DNA of 64,000 nt from Sphingomonadales bacterium (GTDB lineage Bacteria > Pseudomonadota > Alphaproteobacteria > Sphingomonadales > Sphingomonadaceae): positions 1 through 64,000 of the forward strand of contig SBGG01000020.1 of the NCBI GenBank assembly GCA_006226685.1. Reading direction: 5' to 3'. Under the pieces are notes generated by a model. The model worked only from the letters and a program-made list of their open reading frames with translations, did no database searches and was not told the DNA's origin. This document shows positions 8,485 through 16,391 of this stretch, one piece after another. The position numbers were made by a program, and so were the translations under genes. The stretch's first letter is position 1, and every line of letters starts with the position of its first letter.

Positions 8485-9957
8485 ATGACGACTTTTCCTG
8501 ACGTGCCCGCCTTCACCGGCTTCAACACCCCGTCCCGGGTCGAGGCCAATGTCGAAGATCTCAACGTGCACGGCACCATCCCCCCGGAAATGGACGGCAC
8601 CTTCTATCGCGTGCAGCCCGAACATCAGTTCCCGCCCAAGCTGGGTGACGACATCGCCTTTAACGGCGACGGCATGATTTCGATGTTCCGGTTCAAGAAC
8701 GGCAAGGTGAATTTCACTCAGCGCTGGGCCAAGACCGACAAGTGGAAGCTGGAAAATGCCGCCGGAAAGGCTCTGTTCGGCGCCTATCGCAACCCGCTGA
8801 CCGATGACGAATCGGTTAAGGGCAAGATTCGCGGCACCGCCAACACCAATGCCTATATTCATGGCGGACGCCTTTATGCGCTGAAGGAAGATTCGCCGCC
8901 GCTGGTGATGGACGCGATGACCCTGGAAACGCAGGGCTACACCGATTTCGACGGCAAGATGAAGGGCGAAACCTTCACCGCCCATCCGAAGACCGATCCG
9001 GCGAACGGCAATCTTTGTGGTTTCGGCTATGCCTCCAAGGGCGTGCTGACCCGCGACATGACCTATTATGAGATCAGCCCCGAGGGCGAACTGCTCTATG
9101 ATGTGTGGTTCGAGGTTCCCTATTATTGCATGATGCATGATTTCGCGATCACGCCCGATTATGCGTTGTTCACCGTCATGCCGATGACCAGCAGCTGGGA
9201 ACGGCTTCAGGCCGGGAAGCCGCATTTCGGTTTCGACACCTCGATGCCGACCTATCTCGCGGTGATGCCGCGCAAGCCGGGCACGACCGCCGAGGATATT
9301 CGCTGGTTCAAGGGCGGCAACTGCTTCACCGCCCATGTGATGAACGCCTATCAGGACGGCACCAAGCTGACCCTCGACCTGCCGGTCGCGGCCAACAACA
9401 TGATGCCCTTCTTCCCCGATATCAACGACGCGCCGTTCGATCCGGTCGCGGGCAGCACCTATCTTTCCCGCTGGACGGTCGACCTCAGCCAGAATGAGGA
9501 AGAGTATAAGCAGGAACGCCTGTCGGACATGATCGGCGAATTCCCGAAGATCGACGATCGCTTCACGGGCCAGAAAAACCGCTATGGCTGGATGGTCGTG
9601 ATCGATCCGTCGCAGCCGGTCGAACTCAAGGGCGGCAGCGCCGGCGGCTGGGTGATGAACACGCTCGGCTTCGTCGATCTCGAAACCGGCACGGAACAGA
9701 AATATTGGGTCGGGCCGGTGTCGAGCATTCAGGAGCCTTGCTTCGTTCCGCGCTCGCCCGATGCGGCCGAAGGCGATGGCTGGATCGTCATGGTCTGCAA
9801 CCGCCTCGAAATGCGCGGCAGCGACCTGTTGATCTTTGACGCGCTCGAAATCGCCAAAGGTCCGATCGCGACGATCAACATCCCCGTCCGCCTGCGCTTC
9901 GGCCTGCACGGCAACTGGGCCGACGCGTCGCAGATCCACGCGCTCGAAAACGCCTGA
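8485..9957 (+). CDS. Lignostilbene-type alpha,beta-dioxygenase (carotenoid oxygenase family)
   Basis: This 490-residue protein has the length of bacterial lignostilbene dioxygenases. The four iron-ligand histidines are in place: H167 (TAHPK), H218 (MMHDF), H284 (TAHVM) and H475 (GLHGN). F59, Y101 and K134, the residues recalled from NOV1/LSD structures as binding the 4-hydroxyphenyl end of the substrate, are present at exactly these positions. The family splits the central double bond of 4-hydroxystilbenes, or of isoeugenol-type styrenes, with O2, giving aldehydes such as vanillin or 4-hydroxybenzaldehyde. A good GGAGA site precedes the ATG. An aldehyde dehydrogenase gene follows on the opposite strand and could consume the product. 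Confidence 0.92.
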   Translation: MTTFPDVPAFTGFNTPSRVEANVEDLNVHGTIPPEMDGTFYRVQPEHQFPPKLGDDIAFNGDGMISMFRFKNGKVNFTQRWAKTDKWKLENAAGKALFGAYRNPLTDDESVKGKIRGTANTNAYIHGGRLYALKEDSPPLVMDAMTLETQGYTDFDGKMKGETFTAHPKTDPANGNLCGFGYASKGVLTRDMTYYEISPEGELLYDVWFEVPYYCMMHDFAITPDYALFTVMPMTSSWERLQAGKPHFGFDTSMPTYLAVMPRKPGTTAEDIRWFKGGNCFTAHVMNAYQDGTKLTLDLPVAANNMMPFFPDINDAPFDPVAGSTYLSRWTVDLSQNEEEYKQERLSDMIGEFPKIDDRFTGQKNRYGWMVVIDPSQPVELKGGSAGGWVMNTLGFVDLETGTEQKYWVGPVSSIQEPCFVPRSPDAAEGDGWIVMVCNRLEMRGSDLLIFDALEIAKGPIATINIPVRLRFGLHGNWADASQIHALENA

Positions 9958-9965
9958 TCCCGGTC

Positions 9966-9990
9966 GATGCGCGGCCCGTAGCCGCGCATC
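9966..9990 (+). other. Perfect 10-bp stem-loop
   Basis: GATGCGCGGC and GCCGCGCATC flank a 5-base loop, 9 bases after the dioxygenase stop codon. There is no T-run. It probably protects the 3' end of the transcript ahead of the true terminator 20 bases further on. Confidence 0.55.
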
Positions 9991-10011
9991 ACATGAACAT
10001 AACATCCCCTG

Positions 10012-10043
10012 AAGGCCGGACCGCTGCGTCCGGCCTTTTTTTT
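10012..10043 (+). terminator. Rho-independent terminator of the lignostilbene dioxygenase gene
   Basis: AAGGCCGGAC/GTCCGGCCTT, a 10-bp perfect stem with a 6-base loop, is followed by eight T. This is a textbook intrinsic terminator 55 bases after the stop codon. Confidence 0.9.
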
Positions 10044-10091
10044 GCCGTGGCGCCCCACCGCCTTCACCGCATGCGCACCGCCCGCCCGCAC

Positions 10092-10118
10092 AAAAAAGGA
10101 GGGCGCAAAGGCCCTCCT
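10092..10118 (-). terminator. Rho-independent terminator of the aldehyde dehydrogenase gene
   Basis: AGGAGGGC/GCCCTCCT stem with a GCAAAG loop; six A on the plus strand become a U-run on the minus strand. It lies 26 bases beyond the dehydrogenase stop. Confidence 0.8.
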
Positions 10119-10143
10119 CTCTTATTTTACAATGTCCGGCCGA

Positions 10144-11541
10144 TCAGATCGGATAATGGCCGGGCTGGGTTTCCATCGTGATCCAGCGCAGCTCGGTAAA
10201 GCTGTCGATCCCGGCCTTGCCACCGAAACGGCCATAGCCGGAGGCACCCACGCCGCCGAAAGGCATCTGCGCTTCGTCATGCACCGTCGGACCGTTGATA
10301 TGACAAATGCCCGATTTGATCCGGCGCGCCACGCGCAGCCCCCGCGCCGCATCGCGGGTGAAGACCGCCGCCGACAGGCCATATTCGGTATCATTGGCCA
10401 GCCGGATCGCATCCTCCTCATCCTTCGCGCGGATCATCGCGACCACCGGACCGAAACTTTCGTCGCGATAGAGGTTCATTGCGCTGGTCACGCCGGCCAC
10501 CACCGTCGCGGGCATCAGCACGCTGTCAGCCGGGCCGCCGGTCAGAATTGCCGCGCCCTTGGCCGCAGCATCCTCGATCAGGCTGTTCACATGGTTCACC
10601 GTCTTGCGGTCGACCACCGCACCGAGCGGAGTCTTGCCCTCGCGCGGATCGCCAGTCGCCATGCCGCGCACCTTCTCCGCAAACTTCGCGACAAACGCAT
10701 CCGCGACCGCATCGACGACGATGATCCGTTCGGTCGACATGCAGATCTGCCCCTGGTTCATGAACGCACCAAAGGCCGCCGCCTTCACCGCCTCATCCAG
10801 ATCGGCGTCATCCAGCACCAGGAACGGCGCCTTGCCGCCCAGTTCGAGCAGGCAGGGCTTCAGGTTATCCGCCGCGCGCCGCGCAATGATCTTGCCGACA
10901 TGGGTGGAACCGGTGAAATTGATCCGCTTCACCCCCGAATGATCGATCAGCGCGCCGACAATCTCCCCCGCATCCTGCGGCGCATTGGTGACGACATTGA
11001 CGACGCCTTCGGGGAAACCCGCTTCGGCAAAGGATTCGATGATGAGCGCATGGGTCCGCGGGCACAATTCGCTGGCTTTCAGGATCACGCTGTTACCGCA
11101 GGCCAGCGGCACCGCGATCGCCCGCACACCGAGAATGACCGGTGCATTCCACGGCGCAATGCCGAGGATCACCCCGACCGGCTCGCGCAGCGCCATGGCG
11201 AGGCACCCCGGCTTGTCGGACGGGATCACCTCGCCGCCGATCTGCGTGGTCAGCGCCGCCGCCTCGCGGATCATCGAGGACGCAAGACCGATATTGAACA
11301 TCGCCCAGCCGCGCGTGGCGCCGATCTCGCCGATCATCGCCGCGACAATCTCTTCCGCCTTGGCGTCGAGCGCATCGGCCGCCTGCATCAGCTTCGCGCG
11401 GCGAGCATTGGGACCGAGCGCGGCCCATTGCGGAAAAGCCGCTGTGGCGCGATCGGCTACCGCATTCGCTTCTTCCACCGTCATCGCGACCGCGTGCGAC
11501 GCGACCTCTCCAGTCAGCGGATCCAGTCTTTCAAACTCCAT
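10144..11541 (-). CDS. NAD(P)+-dependent aldehyde dehydrogenase (vanillin/benzaldehyde type)
   Basis: The 465-residue protein has the full ALDH fold: PWNAP in the Rossmann domain, FTGSTHVG as cofactor-binding loop, general base E233 (LLELGGKAPF) and nucleophile C267 (NQGQICMSTER). The start follows AGAGGA by 7 bases. The motif style NQGQICMST resembles vanillin and salicylaldehyde dehydrogenases. It stands next to the lignostilbene dioxygenase, so oxidation of a hydroxybenzaldehyde cleavage product to the benzoate is the most economical role. It lies 122 bases downstream of a tetR gene on the same strand. No island operator copy is visible in front of it, so TetR control is possible. Confidence 0.88.
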   Translation of the reverse strand: MEFERLDPLTGEVASHAVAMTVEEANAVADRATAAFPQWAALGPNARRAKLMQAADALDAKAEEIVAAMIGEIGATRGWAMFNIGLASSMIREAAALTTQIGGEVIPSDKPGCLAMALREPVGVILGIAPWNAPVILGVRAIAVPLACGNSVILKASELCPRTHALIIESFAEAGFPEGVVNVVTNAPQDAGEIVGALIDHSGVKRINFTGSTHVGKIIARRAADNLKPCLLELGGKAPFLVLDDADLDEAVKAAAFGAFMNQGQICMSTERIIVVDAVADAFVAKFAEKVRGMATGDPREGKTPLGAVVDRKTVNHVNSLIEDAAAKGAAILTGGPADSVLMPATVVAGVTSAMNLYRDESFGPVVAMIRAKDEEDAIRLANDTEYGLSAAVFTRDAARGLRVARRIKSGICHINGPTVHDEAQMPFGGVGASGYGRFGGKAGIDSFTELRWITMETQPGHYPI

Positions 11542-11663
11542 TGCACATCCTCTTCTTCGCGATTGCATCGATAAGGCCCCTTATCCGGGAACCGGGCGGG
11601 TGTGTCTCCACAGGCGCGGCTACTCCCGCTTCGGACCGGACGGCCCGGAATCGGAAAAGGGGG

Positions 11664-12299
11664 TCATCCCTGGGTCAGCCCGGAACTGACGAGATCGGCG
11701 AGGGTCGCTCCGGCCTCCTCCCAGTTCAACGTGCTGATGTCGAAATTCATGGCGTCGGCCAGTCGGTCGGCGCGCATCTGAGTATAGATATAGGAGCCGA
11801 ATACGAGGTTCATCGCGAGGAAGAAGCGCTGTTCCTCCATATCCGGCAGCGCCCTGCGGAACAGGTCGGTAACCCGGGCGCGGACCGGCATGACGATCGA
11901 CCGCGCAATGGCGCGCGCTTCCTCGGAGGGGTCGGTCAGCGCCAGACAATAGATCAGGTGGCTGCGGCGGACATTGCCATCGCCTCCGCTCTTGCCGAAA
12001 GCGGAACAGAAAAAGGCTTCGGCGATCGACCGGACCGACAGGTCGCCGCTCCGTTCCAACACATCGAAACGCTCATTCTGGGCAGAATGAACCGGATCGA
12101 AATGCCGCTGGAAAACCTCGCTGAACAGGTCCTTCTTGCCCTTCCAGTTCCGGGTCAGGGAAGCAAGGCTGGTCCCGGCCTTCGCGGCGATCGCCCGTAT
12201 CGTGCAGCGATCATAGCCATGGGCGATAAACTGATCGTCTGCGGCTTCGAGAAACCGTTGCCGGCTGGAATTTTCGCGCGGAGATACCGGATCGCTCAC
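11664..12299 (-). CDS. TetR/AcrR-family regulator
   Basis: This 211-residue protein has an N-terminal TetR helix-turn-helix (residues about 13-58: FLEAADDQFIAHGY, then TIRAIAAKAGTSLASLTRNWKGKKDLF) and a helical C-terminal ligand domain. The gene begins with GTG behind AAGGGA. It lies upstream of the aldehyde dehydrogenase gene on the same strand, so it may control that gene and itself. The 258 bases between this gene and the HpaB-like gene show no gene and no copy of the island palindrome. The effector is unknown. Confidence 0.87.
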   Translation of the reverse strand: MSDPVSPRENSSRQRFLEAADDQFIAHGYDRCTIRAIAAKAGTSLASLTRNWKGKKDLFSEVFQRHFDPVHSAQNERFDVLERSGDLSVRSIAEAFFCSAFGKSGGDGNVRRSHLIYCLALTDPSEEARAIARSIVMPVRARVTDLFRRALPDMEEQRFFLAMNLVFGSYIYTQMRADRLADAMNFDISTLNWEEAGATLADLVSSGLTQG

Positions 12300-12557
12300 C
12301 TTCTGTCCCTTCTGCTTTCAGACATCCGGCGTTTCGACCAGCAGCGGACGGCGGTCAACCGTCGAACCGAACGACATGACCGCCCGCCCGCTTCACGATG
12401 CGCCCCTGTCCACCCGTCAGGACGGGCATGGCTGGGGAGGAAAGCGCAACCCCGCCACATGTCCGCCGCCGCCAATCGCAAAGCCGTCCGTCTTCCGACG
12501 GCTGCTTCGCGGCCATTTTACGCGGCGGACCGGACAGTGGCGGCTCGTCCATCAGGA

Positions 12558-14006
12558 TCAGTCGGGAAGTATGCCCGACTTCTGCATGAACTCACGTACC
12601 TGACCCCATTCGCCATCGCGCTGGGCAATCATATGGTCGCCGATGCGGGCGCGGGTCTGGCTGGTGAGATAGAACATCTCATATAGTTCGACACGGCTGC
12701 CAAGGGCGGACCCGGCAAAGTCCCACGCCATGCGCATGATCCGCGCACGATCCTCGGCGGCCATGCCATTGGAACCGGGCAGATATTTGCGCAGCAGGTC
12801 ACCGATTTCCGGGTTCTCGAACAGCGCCAGCGACGGCGTACAGAGCAGGTTGTGCGAACCGATGGCCCGGATGATCTGGTTCACGCGGGTCATCCAGCCC
12901 GGCATCACGCACCGCAGCACCGAAAGGTCGCGATGCGGGAAGACCGCCCCGGCGCCCCAGTCATGCGCCCGCTCTTCGGCCGCGATGATCGCCGACCGGG
13001 TGAGCGAGAGATAGCTGTGAATCTCGCCGAGCTGCACCGCAACGTCCGGCGCATGCAGGCTGTTGGTCACCTTCGCGATGCTGGAGCACAGGTCATAGGC
13101 GAACTCCAGCTTGACCATCGCGCGGATCGCGGTCTGCTGCAGCGTGTTGCCGGGCGACACGCCCGCGTTCAGATTATTGTAGACGTTGAGGTCACCTTCA
13201 CAGAACAGACGCTCATAGGGCACTTCGACATCGTCGAAGATCACAAACGCATCCTGCTCGTCAAAGCGCGAGGAGAAAGGCGCGTCCGCCACGCTGGCAT
13301 CGACGCCATAATGGTCGCGGCAGATCTGGATCACGCCCTTGGTGTTCACCGGGATCGAGAAGATCAGCGCATATTCCTCGGCTCCCGACGGGATCGGCGC
13401 GGACGAATAGACATAAAGCTCATCGGCAAGCGGCCCCAGCGTCGCCAGCACCTTGCCGCCACGCACGATCACGCCATTCTCATTACGACCGACCACACGC
13501 AGGGTCAGGTCGGAGTTCATGCCGGCCAGCGGCGGCGCGCTCTTGTCGATATTGGCGTGGACAATCGTGTGGGTCATCGACAGATCGCCGTCGATCACTT
13601 CGCGGTGGAAGTTCCTCAGACGCTCATACCCTTCGGGCTTGCCCTTCGCCCAGATGTCGGCGCGCGCGGTATGGCCGGAAAGCACCACGTTCACATAGTC
13701 GGGCGTGCGGCCCAGCATACCATTGGAATAACGCGAGAGACGCTCCAGACCCCGGTGGCGGATCTTCAGATCCTCCTTGGACTTGGGGAGCATCAGGCTG
13801 ACGTTCATCTTCTCCCCGGACTTTTCCGGGTCATCGACCAGACATTCGTCAGCATATTCATTTTGCCAGTCGAAATAACCGGCCATACCATCGACCGAAC
13901 CGGCCAGACGGGAATCGGTCGCAACATCGACCTTGCCTTCACCGAGCCAGACGGCACGGTCATCCTTCAGACCATCCTTATATTGTGCACCAGTACGAAC
14001 TGCCAT
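12558..14006 (-). CDS. HpaB-type FADH2-dependent phenol monooxygenase, oxygenase component
   Basis: This 482-residue protein belongs to the 4-hydroxyphenylacetate 3-monooxygenase large-subunit family (acyl-CoA-dehydrogenase-like fold). R100, Y104 (GRTPDYVN) and H146 (MTHTIV) correspond to the phenol-binding Arg100, Tyr104 and His142 of the structurally known enzyme. VVRGGKVLATLGPLADELYVY is a typical family stretch. The start is the ATG after GGGAGAAG; the open frame extends 18 codons further. Such oxygenases hydroxylate a 4-hydroxyphenyl ring ortho to the OH and need FADH2 from a separate reductase (HpaC). No reductase gene is seen in the window. An operator copy lies in its promoter, so it belongs to the island regulon. 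Confidence 0.88.
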   Translation of the reverse strand: MAVRTGAQYKDGLKDDRAVWLGEGKVDVATDSRLAGSVDGMAGYFDWQNEYADECLVDDPEKSGEKMNVSLMLPKSKEDLKIRHRGLERLSRYSNGMLGRTPDYVNVVLSGHTARADIWAKGKPEGYERLRNFHREVIDGDLSMTHTIVHANIDKSAPPLAGMNSDLTLRVVGRNENGVIVRGGKVLATLGPLADELYVYSSAPIPSGAEEYALIFSIPVNTKGVIQICRDHYGVDASVADAPFSSRFDEQDAFVIFDDVEVPYERLFCEGDLNVYNNLNAGVSPGNTLQQTAIRAMVKLEFAYDLCSSIAKVTNSLHAPDVAVQLGEIHSYLSLTRSAIIAAEERAHDWGAGAVFPHRDLSVLRCVMPGWMTRVNQIIRAIGSHNLLCTPSLALFENPEIGDLLRKYLPGSNGMAAEDRARIMRMAWDFAGSALGSRVELYEMFYLTSQTRARIGDHMIAQRDGEWGQVREFMQKSGILPD

Positions 14007-14075
14007 GTCATCTTCTCCCAAATTGAAAACGCGTGTATTCACGATTCGGAGAGGGCGCAAGTAAAATATAACGAC

Positions 14076-14092
14076 GTTCTATCAATCAGAAC
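14076..14092 (-). promoter_or_regulatory. Operator-like palindrome, copy 5 (HpaB-like gene promoter)
   Basis: GTTCT-ATCAATC-AGAAC: two perfect half-sites in the N7 arrangement; the third half-site is not conserved. On the minus strand a TATATT hexamer follows, so this copy may cover the -35 region rather than the start site. Confidence 0.6.
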
Positions 14093-14136
14093 ATTTTTGC
14101 CGCGAGCGATTGACACGGGTTGGGAAGGAAAATAAA

Positions 14137-14161
14137 GGAACACTGTTCTGCTATAAAGAAC
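14137..14161 (+). promoter_or_regulatory. Operator-like palindrome, copy 6 (MFS gene promoter)
   Basis: GGAAC-N3-GTTCT-N7-AGAAC, one mismatch in three half-sites. A perfect TTGACA -35 element (14110-14115) lies 21 bases upstream, with an AT-rich -10 region directly before the site. This is the same arrangement as at the TonB receptor promoter. Confidence 0.7.
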
Positions 14162-14239
14162 AATCCCCGACATGACGGGTAGCAGAAGCGCGAACAGGGC
14201 CGCCTGCCCTGACCAATATACGGTATTGAGGAGTAGGTA

Positions 14240-15541
14240 ATGGCGGGAGAGGATCGGGTTTCGATCGAGCATATACGGCGACTGGCACGAATGAACATCG
14301 CCGCCGGCTTCCTGATCTGGGGTATAGCGCTGGCCGGCGTGTCGATGATGATGCCGATCATGTACAACACCATATCGCAGGATATGGGGTGGACCGTCAC
14401 CCAGACCACCAGCTTCATGGCGATTAAATCCGCGGTTTCCGCTGTGGGTGGTTTGTTCGCGGGCGGCCTGTTCGTGAAATTCGGGCTGAAGCGGGTGTTC
14501 CTGCCGTCGGTCATCGTCGTCGGTGTCGCGACTTCCCTGCTCTATTTCGTCAACAATCTTCCGGTCTATTACGGCCTCGCCGCGATCTCCGGTTTTTGCT
14601 CGATCCTCTGCCTGATCGCGATTCAGGTGACGCTCGCACGCTGGTATTCGGCCAGCCTCGGGCGCGTCACCGGCTTCGCCATGCTCGGCGGCGCATTTGC
14701 CGGCGCGGTCGTGCCGATGGCGACCACTTTTGGCCTGCAACATTTCGGCTGGCATGCGACGGCCGCGATCGCCGGCATCATCGTTCTGGTCTTCCTGACG
14801 CTTGCAGCCATTTTCCTCGTCCATGAAACGCCCGAAGCCTATGGCTATACCGCCGAAGAGCTTGATTCCGGTCACACCGGCAGCGGCAAACCCGCCCCCG
14901 GCAAGGCCGTCGACAAGGGTCCGGAGTTTTCCGAAATCGTGCGGACCAGGCAGTTCGCGCTGCTGATCATCGCGGCCGGTCTGTCCGGCGTCATCAGCAA
15001 CGGCGTCAACGAATATATTCCCCTGTTCGTCGAACGGAACACCAACCTCGGCGCCTATGCGGCGGCACTCGGCTTCACTGTCGTCCTCGTCATTTCCGGC
15101 CTCGGCAAGATCCTGTTCGGCTGGATATTCGATCGTTTCTCGACCCGTGGTGTTGCCCTGTGCTGGGCCGTTTGCGGTATCGCGGTACTGCTCACCTTCC
15201 CGGTCGCAGGCATGACGACCTTCCTGCTGTTCACCATCGTGCGCGGCGTCTCTCACGGCGGCGTGATGGTGCAGGCTCCGGTGCTTTCAAGGCATATTTA
15301 CGGTGTGAAGACCCTGCCCCAGATCATATCCCTGCTCAACGCAACCTTCCATCTGGGCGCGTCGGCCGGCATCGCCCTGATCGGTCTGGGCGTCGACTTC
15401 ACCGGCGGGTTCACCGTACCCTTCATCGCGGTCGCCGTCGTCGCCTTCCTGACCGCACTGCTCGCCCTGAAGTTCGATCCCAAATATTGGGTCGGCTATG
15501 TTGCCAAGGGTGCGCCGTGCAAGACATCAGCGGGCTCCTGA
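14240..15541 (+). CDS. MFS transporter, aromatic-acid type
   Basis: This 433-residue protein has about twelve hydrophobic segments in two groups of six, separated by a charged loop near residues 205-235 (HTGSGKPAPGKAVDKGPEF). GGLFVKFGLKRVFLPS is an A-motif-like cytoplasmic loop after TM2. The ATG follows GAGGAG. The carrier probably moves an organic or aromatic acid across the inner membrane. It shares a divergent control region with the HpaB-like gene and carries its own operator copy. Its 3' end overlaps the start of the TauE-like permease by 25 bases, so the two are co-transcribed. Confidence 0.87.
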   Translation: MAGEDRVSIEHIRRLARMNIAAGFLIWGIALAGVSMMMPIMYNTISQDMGWTVTQTTSFMAIKSAVSAVGGLFAGGLFVKFGLKRVFLPSVIVVGVATSLLYFVNNLPVYYGLAAISGFCSILCLIAIQVTLARWYSASLGRVTGFAMLGGAFAGAVVPMATTFGLQHFGWHATAAIAGIIVLVFLTLAAIFLVHETPEAYGYTAEELDSGHTGSGKPAPGKAVDKGPEFSEIVRTRQFALLIIAAGLSGVISNGVNEYIPLFVERNTNLGAYAAALGFTVVLVISGLGKILFGWIFDRFSTRGVALCWAVCGIAVLLTFPVAGMTTFLLFTIVRGVSHGGVMVQAPVLSRHIYGVKTLPQIISLLNATFHLGASAGIALIGLGVDFTGGFTVPFIAVAVVAFLTALLALKFDPKYWVGYVAKGAPCKTSAGS

Positions 15542-16269
15542 TCCTCGGCGCGGCGAGCTTCGCCGCGTCGCTTATCAGCGCCTGTTTCTCGGTCGGCGGC
15601 GGTTATGTCCTGTTCGGCGCGACCTCATGGATCCTGCCGCTGCCCAGTGCGATTGCCCTGCAGTCGGTCCTGTCCTTCGGGTCGCTCCTTTCCCGCACCC
15701 ATGCTTTCTGGTCGGACATAGACTGGCCGATCGTGCGCAGTTTCACTGCCGGTTCCGTGCTGGGGGTGGGTCTGGGGCTCTGGCTGTTCACCCGTGCACC
15801 GGAAGACCTGCTCGCGCTGTTGCTCGGCCTTTTGCTGCTGGTGCTGGCATGGGCGCCGCCGGTCCACTGGAAGGTCTCTCCGGGCAAATCCTTCTTTTCT
15901 GTCGGTATAGCCCATGCAGTCGTCGGCACGGTTTTCGGCCTGGGCACCATATTGCAGCCGGCACTGCTGCGTACCGCCCTGCCGCGCACGGTGATCGTCG
16001 GTACTTTTTCGACCTGCATCATCCTGCTGGAAGTGCTGCGAACGGCAGGCTATTTCTCGACCGGGTTCGATTATGGTGATTATATTTCCGCGATCGTGGT
16101 GGCGACCCTCACCGGCCTTGTCGGCACCTATGTCGGCAAACATATGACGCCCGCGATTCCCGAACCGGTGTTCCGGCTGGTTCTGCGCCTGTTCATATCC
16201 TTTCTCGGCCTGCGCTTTCTGTACAAGGCTATGGTCGCATGGGGCGTAACCATGGGGATATTGGCATAA
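15517..16269 (+). CDS. TauE/SafE-family membrane permease
   Basis: The 250-residue protein has about eight hydrophobic segments in two similar halves, the pattern of TauE/SafE anion exporters (ISACFSVGGGYVLFGATSWILPLP near the start, TVFGLGTILQPALLRTALP near the middle). The GTG start lies inside the MFS gene and has AAGGG at a good distance; the frame is open far upstream, but only because it runs antiphase through the MFS gene. Known relatives carry sulfite, sulfoacetate or other small organic anions. Its coupling to the MFS gene suggests export or uptake of an acid intermediate of the island. Confidence 0.83.
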   Translation: MQDISGLLILGAASFAASLISACFSVGGGYVLFGATSWILPLPSAIALQSVLSFGSLLSRTHAFWSDIDWPIVRSFTAGSVLGVGLGLWLFTRAPEDLLALLLGLLLLVLAWAPPVHWKVSPGKSFFSVGIAHAVVGTVFGLGTILQPALLRTALPRTVIVGTFSTCIILLEVLRTAGYFSTGFDYGDYISAIVVATLTGLVGTYVGKHMTPAIPEPVFRLVLRLFISFLGLRFLYKAMVAWGVTMGILA

Positions 16270-16315
16270 GCTGCCTTTGACGTTGACAGCCCGACATCAG
16301 TTCCATAGGAATTTC

Positions 16316-16340
16316 AGAATATCGATCTGTCAGATAGAAT
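16316..16340 (+). promoter_or_regulatory. Degenerate operator-like site, copy 7 (flavoprotein gene)
   Basis: AGAAT-N3-GATCT-N7-AGAAT: each half-site has one mismatch to AGAAC or GTTCT but the 3- and 7-base spacings are exact. It lies 51 bases before the flavoprotein ATG. Confidence 0.45.
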
Positions 16341-16391
16341 ATGCGGCACGGTCCACACCGAAAGCCGCGAAAGAGTTTATCAGGAGTGGTT

